Source: Sporomusa sp. (GTDB lineage: Bacteria; Bacillota_C; Negativicutes; Sporomusales; Sporomusaceae). Taken from it: DNA of 6,370 nt. The notes beneath the pieces are model-generated. The model was not told the origin of the DNA. It did not search any database and saw only the letters and a list, made by a program, of their open reading frames with translations. Of the stretch, positions 1 to 5,461 are shown one piece after another. The translations under genes were made by a program, and so were the position numbers. The stretch spans positions 1 to 6,370 of the forward strand of contig JAQSXM010000209.1 of NCBI GenBank assembly GCA_029256645.1, in the 5' to 3' direction. Numbering within the stretch: the first letter of the stretch is position 1; the number at the start of each line of letters is the position of its first letter.

Positions 1-15
1 AGTAACTTTAGCCAC
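1..15 (-). CDS. Start of the next gene, probably trmFO (5' fragment, five codons)
   Basis: Only five codons are inside the window: GTG GCT AAA GTT ACT, read leftward from 15, giving M-A-K-V-T. A perfect GGAGG (complement of 23-27) lies 7 bases before the GTG, which is much better placed than chance would suggest. The start sits inside the last codons of topA and overlaps its TAA by 8 bases (GTGGCTAA), in a different frame. In Bacillus subtilis and many other Firmicutes topA is followed by trmFO, the folate-dependent tRNA uridine-54 methyltransferase, whose N-terminus is a short lead into an FAD-binding K-V-x-V-I-G-A-G-type strand; M-A-K-V-T would fit that lead. The identity is inferred from gene order and five residues, so no symbol is assigned. 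The start itself is better supported than the name. Confidence 0.55.
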
Positions 16-2203
16 TTTTTTTCCTCCGGTTAGCAACAGTTTTTTTTGATTTCGCCTGTTTTTCATTATTATCTGTTTTAACAGGAGTTTCTTTATTTTC
101 AGGCGTTTGGCGGGTTGAGCAGGCCACATTGCTGCACACTGCAGAAACACCGCCGTTCTTATATTTATGCCGGACCATAAATGCACCGCACACTTGGCAA
201 CTATCCTTTAATGGCATATCCCAGGTATTAAAATCGCATTCCGGATAGTTCTCACAGCCGTAAAAGACTTTGCGACGTTTTGTCTGACGTTCAACAATAG
301 CCCCACTACATTTCGGACATTTTACGCCAGTGTCTTTTAAAATAGGCTTCGTGTTGCGGCAGGCCGGGAATCCTGGGCATGCAAGGAAATTGCCATACCT
401 TCCTTGTTTAACGACCATCATCCGCCCACAGTTTTCACAGGGAATGTCAGATACCTCAACAGGCAGTTCAACATGCCCGATCGCTTCTTCTGCGAAACTT
501 AGATCTTTGGCAAAAGGATCGTAAAACTGTTCTAAAACACTTAACCATGATGCATCGCCTTCTGCGATATCATCTAATTTATCTTCCATTCCGGCGGTAA
601 ATTCAGCATCAACAATTTTATCAAAATATTGCTTCAAAAGATCCAGCACAACAAATCCAAGCTCAGTAGGCAAAAACTTTTTTTCAACTCGCTCTACATA
701 ACCCCGTTCAACGATCGTCTCTATTGTTGGAGCATAAGTGCTAGGACGGCCAATACCTTTTTCCTCGAGCATTTTAACTAGTGATGCCTCCGTATAACGA
801 GGCGGTGGTTCAGTAAAATGCTGTTTAGGATCAAGTTTGTTTAGTTTTAAGACTTGCCCGTTGGTAAGGGCAGGCAAGGTAGTCTCATTATCCAAATCAC
901 TATCAGCGGTTTGTTCTACTTCTTTGCCTTTGCCAATTGCGCCGCTAAACGCTGCTAAAAATCCCGGGAACTTTAATTGCGAGCCGGTAGCCTTTAGTTT
1001 ATACTGACCAGCCATGATTTCTATGGTAAGCGTGTCATAGACAGCGGCGGTCATCTGGCTGGCAATGAATCTTTCCCATATAAGGGTATATAGTTTTAGT
1101 TGATCTTTGCTTAGATTCTTATCAATTGTGTCAGGTGCCAACTCAAGCGTAGTAGGCCGAACTGCCTCATGAGCATCCTGAGATTTCTTATTAGCGTAAA
1201 CAGGCGATTTATCCGGCAGATAATTTAAGCCGAATTTGTTCTCAACATAGGTTCTGGCCTCTTGCTGGGCAGTTTCAGATACCCGGGTTGAATCAGTTCG
1301 CATATAGGTAATAAGACCGACTTGACCGGCACGGCCAATATCGAGTCCTTCATACAGCTGTTGGGCAACCATCATGGTTTTACGGGATGTAAATCCCAAT
1401 TTCCGGGATGCTTCCTGCTGCAAGGTGCTAGTAGTAAACGGCGGATAGGGATTACGCTTTCTTTCCCGCTTTTTAACATCGCTAACTATGTATTCGGCAT
1501 GATTCAAATCACTAACAATGCCTTCAGCCTGAATCGCATTATTAACATCCAATTTTTTACCATCAATTGCAACTAATTCAGCATCAAATATTTTAGAGTT
1601 GGTCTTTTCCTTAAGCTTAGCAGTTATCGTCCAGTATTCTTCCGGAACAAATGCCTGGATCTCTTTTTCTCTGTCGCAAATTAACCTGACGGCGACAGAC
1701 TGTACTCGACCAGCACTAAGCCCTTTACGTACTTTACGCCACAAAAGCGGGCTGAGTTTGTATCCCACGATTCGGTCAAGTATTCGCCTGGTTTGCTGAG
1801 CATAAACCCGAGGCAGATTGATTGGGCGCGGCTTTTTAACAGCCTGTTGTATGGCCGGTTTGGTTATCTCGTTAAATTCAATTCGGCATGTAGTATTCTC
1901 AGGAATATTGAGGATGTGCGCTAAATGCCAGGCAATAGCTTCACCTTCACGATCAGGATCTGTTGCCAGATACACTGTATCGGCATTCTTGGCAGCTTCC
2001 TTCAGGCTTTTGATAAGCTCACCCTTACCCCTGATATTAATATATTTGGGCTCAAAACCGTTCTCAATATTAACACCAAACTGACTTTTAGGCAAATCAC
2101 GTAAGTGCCCCATAGAAGCTTTAACTGTATAATTTTTACCTAGAAACTTTTCTATAGTTTTGGCTTTGGCCGGGGATTCTACCACAACTAGAGCTTTGCT
2201 CAC
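8..2203 (-). CDS. topA: DNA topoisomerase I (type IA)
   Basis: TopA relaxes negatively supercoiled DNA by cutting one strand through a 5'-phosphotyrosine, passing the other strand and resealing. The 731-residue product is complete. Residues 1-115 are the Toprim domain, with the catalytic Glu9 in V-E-S-P-A-K-A-K-T-I and the metal-binding D-P-D-R-E-G-E at 82-88. The active-site Tyr300 lies in G-L-I-T-Y-M-R-T-D-S-T, with Arg302 next to it, and the conserved D-A-H-E-A-V-R-P is at 343-350. The C-terminus carries three Cys4 zinc ribbons: C589/C592/C609/C615, C629/C632/C650/C656 and C669/C672/C690/C695. A hydrophilic Lys-rich tail of about 30 residues follows. The length slightly exceeds the roughly 690 residues of the Bacillus enzyme. 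The start is GTG; it overlaps the dprA stop as GTGA and has GGAGG 7 bases upstream, and the N-terminus M-S-K-A-L-V-V-V-E-S-P is standard for the family. It is probably co-transcribed with dprA. Confidence 0.98.
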   Translation of the reverse strand: MSKALVVVESPAKAKTIEKFLGKNYTVKASMGHLRDLPKSQFGVNIENGFEPKYINIRGKGELIKSLKEAAKNADTVYLATDPDREGEAIAWHLAHILNIPENTTCRIEFNEITKPAIQQAVKKPRPINLPRVYAQQTRRILDRIVGYKLSPLLWRKVRKGLSAGRVQSVAVRLICDREKEIQAFVPEEYWTITAKLKEKTNSKIFDAELVAIDGKKLDVNNAIQAEGIVSDLNHAEYIVSDVKKRERKRNPYPPFTTSTLQQEASRKLGFTSRKTMMVAQQLYEGLDIGRAGQVGLITYMRTDSTRVSETAQQEARTYVENKFGLNYLPDKSPVYANKKSQDAHEAVRPTTLELAPDTIDKNLSKDQLKLYTLIWERFIASQMTAAVYDTLTIEIMAGQYKLKATGSQLKFPGFLAAFSGAIGKGKEVEQTADSDLDNETTLPALTNGQVLKLNKLDPKQHFTEPPPRYTEASLVKMLEEKGIGRPSTYAPTIETIVERGYVERVEKKFLPTELGFVVLDLLKQYFDKIVDAEFTAGMEDKLDDIAEGDASWLSVLEQFYDPFAKDLSFAEEAIGHVELPVEVSDIPCENCGRMMVVKQGRYGNFLACPGFPACRNTKPILKDTGVKCPKCSGAIVERQTKRRKVFYGCENYPECDFNTWDMPLKDSCQVCGAFMVRHKYKNGGVSAVCSNVACSTRQTPENKETPVKTDNNEKQAKSKKTVANRRKKSG
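23..27 (-). promoter_or_regulatory. Shine-Dalgarno site for the gene downstream of topA
   Basis: The minus strand reads GGAGG followed by seven A and then GTG. The GGAGG lies within the Arg-Arg codons of the topA tail, so the topA C-terminus doubles as the translation start region of the next gene. It decides the GTG start at 15-13. Confidence 0.6.
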
Positions 2204-3285
2204 TTATTTCCCTCCCTGGCGGCACAAGTATAGCATTGACCGCTATGTTCGACCGTCAAACCCCGTAATGTAAGTTGCAATAATATATATGCAGCCGTTG
2301 CCGGCAGTACATTCAGTTTTGTTACAATTTCTTCAATTCCTATAGGCTCTTCATAATTCAGCAAACTATACACAGCCTGTTCATCATTAGATAGTTCAGG
2401 CCCTGCCTGATTAACTGAACCGGTTTCCCAGCCATACTCCTCCAGAACATCACCGGCACTGTCAATTAGCTTGGCTCCCTGTTTTATAAGCCTGTTGGCC
2501 CCTTTGCTCCCCCGTGAAAAAATACTACCGGGTACGGCAAACACGTCCCGCCCTTCTTCTAAAGCGAAGTCAGCGGTGATAAGCGCCCCACTCTTTTCTG
2601 CTGCCTCTACTACAACAACACCACGGGACAAGCCGTTAATAATACGGTTGCGGGCAGGAAAATGTCCTGCCCGGGCCAGAACCCCCGGAGCGTATTCGGA
2701 GATTACGGCGCCAGACTCGGCAATACGGGAAAGCAGCTTAGCGTTTTCTGGTGGATAAGAAATGTCTACTCCTGAGCCAACCACAGCAATTGTATACCCC
2801 TGCTCTAATGCCCCTTGGTGAGCTGCTGTATCAATCCCTCTGGCGGCACCGCTGACAATACCTACCTGGGCAGCTGCTAAAGCGGACGCTAGCATACTTG
2901 CGGCATTTTTACCGTATACCGAAGCATCGCGAGAACCAACGATAGCCACTAGTCTGTCATTCTTAGGCAGAACACCCCGATAATATAAGATATAAGGTGG
3001 GTTAAAGGTATTACGCAGCAAGACAGGGTAGCTATCTTCAGTTAAGCTGCAGAGAAATATTCTTTTTTTAAATAATACCTCAGCCAGGTTATGTATATCT
3101 AGCTTGTCCCGCTGACCAAGCAAATTATTACAAACCGTATTATCAAGACACTTGGATAAAAATAAATCGCCCTGGTCAGCTAACCAAGCCTGCCGGGCGC
3201 TACCAAAATAATCAACCAAGGCCTTAATGCGTGAACTGCCAATACCTGGAACCTGTTGTAAGGCAGCCAAGTAAAACTGCTCCAT
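2200..3285 (-). CDS. dprA: DNA-processing protein A (DprA/Smf)
   Basis: DprA binds incoming single-stranded DNA during natural transformation and loads RecA on it. The gene is also widely kept in species not known to be competent. The 361-residue product has the full family architecture. Residues 5-50 hold a helix-hairpin-helix-like segment (Q-Q-V-P-G-I-G-S-S-R-I). Residues about 75-285 form the Rossmann-fold DprA domain: V-G-S-R at 116-119, S-G-A-A-R-G-I-D at 145-152, V-V-G-S-G-V-D then Y-P-P-E-N around 168-181, S-E-Y-A-P-G at 196-201, F-P-A-R-N-R-I-I at 209-216, and S-G-A-L-I-T-A-D-F-A from 232 to V-P-G at 253. Residues about 296-355 fit the C-terminal winged-helix domain. The ATG has GGAGG 8 bases upstream. 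It is first in a unit with topA (4-base GTGA overlap), the order known from Bacillus (smf-topA). No key motif is missing. Confidence 0.97.
   Translation of the reverse strand: MEQFYLAALQQVPGIGSSRIKALVDYFGSARQAWLADQGDLFLSKCLDNTVCNNLLGQRDKLDIHNLAEVLFKKRIFLCSLTEDSYPVLLRNTFNPPYILYYRGVLPKNDRLVAIVGSRDASVYGKNAASMLASALAAAQVGIVSGAARGIDTAAHQGALEQGYTIAVVGSGVDISYPPENAKLLSRIAESGAVISEYAPGVLARAGHFPARNRIINGLSRGVVVVEAAEKSGALITADFALEEGRDVFAVPGSIFSRGSKGANRLIKQGAKLIDSAGDVLEEYGWETGSVNQAGPELSNDEQAVYSLLNYEEPIGIEEIVTKLNVLPATAAYILLQLTLRGLTVEHSGQCYTCAAREGNK
2211..2215 (-). promoter_or_regulatory. Shine-Dalgarno site for topA
   Basis: The minus strand reads AGGGAGGGAAATAA and then GTG. The GGAGG core is 7 bases before the GTG and lies inside the last codons of dprA (R-E-G-N-K). 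It supports the GTG start of topA and tight translational coupling to dprA. Confidence 0.75.
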
Positions 3286-3293
3286 ATTCAGTT

Positions 3294-3298
3294 CCTCC
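3294..3298 (-). promoter_or_regulatory. dprA: Shine-Dalgarno site for dprA
   Basis: The minus strand reads CTGGAGGAACTGAAT and then ATG. The GGAGG is 8 bases from the ATG, an optimal placement that fixes the dprA start at 3285. Confidence 0.8.
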
Positions 3299-3362
3299 AG
3301 ATTAGCTAATATTGAAAAGCCACTAGCAACTAGTAAGTACTTGGTAAATCATAATACTAGCA

Positions 3363-3392
3363 ATTATACCTGGGATAAAATCCAAAGGTCAA
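3363..3392 (-). promoter_or_regulatory. Sigma-A-type promoter for dprA-topA
   Basis: The minus strand shows TTGACC (complement of 3387-3392), an 18-base spacer, and a perfect TATAAT (complement of 3363-3368). The expected transcription start is near 3355-3357, giving a leader of about 70 bases before the dprA ATG. It is the only strong promoter-like match I noticed in the non-coding gap, and it is correctly oriented in front of the dprA-topA block. The call rests on consensus matching only. Confidence 0.7.
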
Positions 3393-3404
3393 GGGCCCAA
3401 GGTC
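3385..3404. repeat. AAGGTC direct repeat at the dprA promoter
   Basis: On the plus strand AAGGTC occurs at 3385-3390 and again at 3399-3404, 14 bases apart from start to start, with AAGGGCCC between them. The first copy overlaps the -35 element and the second is just upstream of it. The GGGCCC in the centre is a 6-base palindrome, but its flanks do not continue the symmetry. It could be an operator or a chance repeat; no known regulator motif is recognised. Confidence 0.3.
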
Positions 3405-3439
3405 CTATTTGAGCATTTTTTAACAATATTTTTATATTT

Positions 3440-4564
3440 TTAAGCTTTAAAGTAGTATTTTGCAATAAAATCTACAATATTCTTAGCTGCAAAAGGACGT
3501 CCCAGCAAAGCTGCCTGTCGGCGCAAAGTAGTAAAACCATCATAATCATCAAATAGCGCAATCAATATATTGTGTAATTCAAACAATGAATCTGCTCTAA
3601 GTGCGGCACCGCTATTTAATAAATACCGACTATTTGCTTCTTCCTGACCAGGTATAGGACGATAAATAACAAGTGGAACACCCAGCGCCAAAGCCTCTGA
3701 CGAACTCATACCACCAGGTTTTGATATTAACAGATCGGCAATACTCATAAGTTCATGCACATTATCTATATAGCTAAAGACTCTCACAGGATGCCGGATA
3801 ACTAATCCTAGTTGAATAAGACTCTGGTAAAGCGACTGGTTTTTTCCGGTTACGGCGACGATCTGCAGCGGCCTGTCAATCTGAGCACATAATTCCAGTA
3901 TTTCACCCATTGGTAATACCCCGGCCCCACCGCCCATGATCAGGATTGTTTTTCGGTCCGGGCTAAGACTTAGTTTGTCGAGAATTTGATATTTGTCACA
4001 TGGCTGAAAGAAACTATCACTGATCGGTATTCCTGTAACAGCAATCGATTGAGGTAATATACCATTTTTACTTAAGTCTTCAGCCATAGCGGAATGAGCA
4101 ACAAAATAGTGCTCAAGTTCAGGATAGACCCATAGGCTATGAACAACAAAGTCAGTTATAATCGCTACTGCCGGTACTCTAATCAAACCTTTTTTTTTGA
4201 GCCAGGCCACCAAACCCGCCGGGGTTGCATGAGTACATACAATGACCGATGGTTGAAACTTATTAATATAATCTACCATTCGCCTGGCAAAAATCTGACT
4301 AACTAACTCTCTGCCAAGTAATGCCAGCCGGCTTCGATTTCCCCAGCCATACATTGCGCCATAGGCTTGAGGAAAAATATCCAGTATTTTTAAATAACCA
4401 GTGAGTATTGTCTGTCCAAAAACTGGATGGCAGAAATCAAAAATATTACATAGTTCTGTGTGGCAATTATGGTTTAGCTGAAGTAATTGGCTAACAGATT
4501 GCGCTGCTCTAATATGCCCGGCTCCAATCGGAGCGCTGATAAATAAAACCCGCTGATTAGCCAA
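3440..4564 (-). CDS. MGDG-synthase/UgtP-like glycosyltransferase
   Basis: A GT28-type glycosyltransferase of the MGDG-synthase/processive diacylglycerol glucosyltransferase family, which moves a sugar from a nucleotide sugar to a lipid acceptor at the inner face of the membrane. The 374-residue product has the MGDG-synthase N-domain signature P-I-G-A-G-H-I-R-A-A-Q at 12-22, C-T-H-A-T-P-A-G at 110-117, I-T-D-F-V-V-H at 136-142 and T-G-I-P-I at 177-181. The C-domain has G-G-G-A-G at 211-215, then the donor-binding S-K-P-G-G-M-S-S-S-E-A-L at 281-292 and P-I-P-G-Q-E-E-A-N at 303-311. No signal peptide or clear membrane span is seen, as expected for a peripheral enzyme. The start is TTG at 4564-4562, overlapping the folK stop by 8 bases (TTGGCTAA); the family N-terminus begins right there and no ATG occurs before residue 71. 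Acceptor and donor cannot be told from sequence. A run of nine A at 4190-4198 encodes Lys123-125. Confidence 0.88.
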   Translation of the reverse strand: MANQRVLFISAPIGAGHIRAAQSVSQLLQLNHNCHTELCNIFDFCHPVFGQTILTGYLKILDIFPQAYGAMYGWGNRSRLALLGRELVSQIFARRMVDYINKFQPSVIVCTHATPAGLVAWLKKKGLIRVPAVAIITDFVVHSLWVYPELEHYFVAHSAMAEDLSKNGILPQSIAVTGIPISDSFFQPCDKYQILDKLSLSPDRKTILIMGGGAGVLPMGEILELCAQIDRPLQIVAVTGKNQSLYQSLIQLGLVIRHPVRVFSYIDNVHELMSIADLLISKPGGMSSSEALALGVPLVIYRPIPGQEEANSRYLLNSGAALRADSLFELHNILIALFDDYDGFTTLRRQAALLGRPFAAKNIVDFIAKYYFKA

Positions 4565-5081
4565 TAGCGTTCGCCTGCCAAGAATTTTTTATAGCACCAT
4601 AGCAGCTAACTTGACTATCATCACCAGTTACTGCCAATAACGCTTGTGCTGTCTGGCCTTTATATACTAAAAGATTGCCTGCAATCTCAGCCAATGGAAT
4701 TAAAACAAATCTTCTGTCAGGCATACGGGGATGGGGTAGCTCAAGAATGGCAGTAGCCATTTCTACATTATGATAGAGTAAAAGGTCGATATCAATATTG
4801 CGCGGCCCCCATCTCACTTCCCGAACCCGCCCCATTTGTCGTTCAATTTTAAGGCAAACCTCAAGTAATTCCAGCGGCGGTAACTCAGTATTAATCGCAA
4901 TGACTGCATTGAGAAAACTGGGCTGCTCCTTTAAACCGACAGGTTCAGTCTCATATAATGAAGATACCTGTTCAATCGTTATGCTTAGATGATCACCTAG
5001 CAGCCTTATGGCACTCGCAATGTTTTCTTCCCTGGTATTGTTGCCACCACTAATATTAGAACCCAATCCTAAGGCAATCAT
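4557..5081 (-). CDS. folK: 2-amino-4-hydroxy-6-hydroxymethyldihydropteridine pyrophosphokinase (HPPK)
   Basis: FolK moves pyrophosphate from ATP to 6-hydroxymethyl-7,8-dihydropterin, making the substrate for FolP. The 174-residue product has the usual single-domain layout. It opens with I-A-L-G-L-G-S-N, then Y-E-T-E-P-V-G at 43-49 and P-S-F-L-N-A-V at 54-60, which form the pterin site. The signature R-W-G-P-R-N-I-D-I-D at 90-99 supplies the two magnesium-binding aspartates Asp97 and Asp99 (E. coli Asp95 and Asp97). L-P-H-P-R-M-P-D-R-R-F at 115-125 supplies His117 and Arg123, matching E. coli His115 and Arg121. The ATG overlaps the folB stop as ATGA, with GGAG 9 bases upstream inside folB (complement of 5091-5094). 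It is a stand-alone HPPK, not a fusion with FolB or FolP. The last 30 or so residues are poorly conserved in the family and show nothing distinctive. Confidence 0.97.
   Translation of the reverse strand: MIALGLGSNISGGNNTREENIASAIRLLGDHLSITIEQVSSLYETEPVGLKEQPSFLNAVIAINTELPPLELLEVCLKIERQMGRVREVRWGPRNIDIDLLLYHNVEMATAILELPHPRMPDRRFVLIPLAEIAGNLLVYKGQTAQALLAVTGDDSQVSCYGAIKNSWQANAIG
4574..4579 (-). promoter_or_regulatory. Weak ribosome binding site for the glycosyltransferase
   Basis: The minus strand reads GGCAGG, 9 bases before the TTG start. The match to the Shine-Dalgarno consensus is weak, so initiation probably depends partly on ribosomes finishing folK, whose stop codon overlaps the start. 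Confidence 0.4.
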
Positions 5082-5446
5082 TCGCTGCGTCTCCGTATGG
5101 CTTCAACTTCAACATAATCAAGTGCTGCGGCAATGGGTACGGAGGGTTTACGAACCCGCACTATGACTTCTTCAACTAATCGGTGCAGCCGTAAAACTTC
5201 CTCAGCAATGTGGTAGGATAACGCTTCAAGAAGCTGAAACCGCTGATTTTCTACGATCTCTTTGGTTTGATTGTAAATTGAAACATAGTCTACTGTTTCT
5301 TCAAGCCGGTCACTTTTACCAGCCTGGCTTAAATCGGCTTTCATATCAAGATCAACATAGAATCGTTGCCCTAATTCCCGTTCAAATTCATATACACCGT
5401 GAAAGCCGTAAAACACCATATTTTTTAAAGAAACTCTATGACTCAC
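5078..5446 (-). CDS. folB: Dihydroneopterin aldolase
   Basis: FolB cleaves 7,8-dihydroneopterin to 6-hydroxymethyl-7,8-dihydropterin and glycolaldehyde, the step before FolK, and family members assemble as octamers. The 122-residue product aligns with the Staphylococcus aureus enzyme without gaps through the active site. Glu22 lies in Y-E-F-E-R-E-L-G-Q, Tyr54 in E-T-V-D-Y, the pterin-anchoring Glu74 in L-L-E-A-L, and the catalytic Lys100 in V-R-V-R-K-P. The start is GTG at 5446-5444: S-H-R-V-S-L-K-N-M-V-F-Y-G-F-H-G is the normal family N-terminus, and AGGGGGT sits 9 bases upstream. The gene begins 13 bases after the folP stop, which itself forms the edge of that ribosome binding site, and ends in a 4-base overlap with folK. 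Confidence 0.97.
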   Translation of the reverse strand: MSHRVSLKNMVFYGFHGVYEFERELGQRFYVDLDMKADLSQAGKSDRLEETVDYVSIYNQTKEIVENQRFQLLEALSYHIAEEVLRLHRLVEEVIVRVRKPSVPIAAALDYVEVEAIRRRSE

Positions 5447-5455
5447 TTATAGCTA

Positions 5456-5461
5456 CCCCCT
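5456..5461 (-). promoter_or_regulatory. folB: Shine-Dalgarno site for folB
   Basis: The minus strand reads AGGGGGTAGCTATAA and then GTG, one mismatch from AGGAGGT and 9 bases from the start codon. It overlaps the folP TAG stop, and it favours the GTG at 5446 as the folB start. Confidence 0.6.

Larger units (their letters stand above)
3286..3439. other. Intergenic gap between the glycosyltransferase and dprA
   Basis: This 154-base AT-rich gap is the only substantial non-coding stretch in the window. It holds the dprA promoter, its leader and ribosome binding site. The side next to the glycosyltransferase stop is very A/T-rich (complement of 3415-3439) but has no GC-rich hairpin followed by a T tract in the minus-strand sense, so no intrinsic terminator is called. 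I see no tRNA or small ORF with a ribosome binding site in it. Confidence 0.7.

Noticed and set aside
30..37. Run of eight A (minus strand) in the topA tail as a slippage site.
   Set aside because: It affects only the last dozen or so residues of a Lys-rich tail, so slippage would have little effect on the enzyme.
8..460. Three Cys4 zinc ribbons plus Lys-rich tail of TopA as an unusual domain set.
   Set aside because: Multiple Cys4 ribbons and basic tails are normal for bacterial topoisomerase I; all twelve cysteines are present and regularly spaced.
1818..2084. Plus-strand open frame of 88 codons opposite topA, and similar plus-strand frames opposite topA, dprA, folK, folB and folP.
   Set aside because: They lie wholly or almost wholly opposite well-conserved genes, and their translations show no recognisable domain. 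I treat them as shadows.
3322..3360. Two competing inverted repeats in the dprA leader: ACTAG/CTAGT at 3322-3326 and 3330-3334, and CTAGTA/TACTAG at 3330-3335 and 3355-3360, sharing one arm like an attenuator.
   Set aside because: The stems are only 5-6 A/T-rich base pairs, and the predicted transcription start (near 3356) falls inside the outer arm, so the larger hairpin would not be fully transcribed.
3370..3407. Possible GC hairpin as terminator around the GGGCCC and CCTTGGG/CCCAGG words.
   Set aside because: The best pairing is about 6 base pairs with a bulge and a loop of about 20 bases, has no following T tract, and overlaps the promoter.
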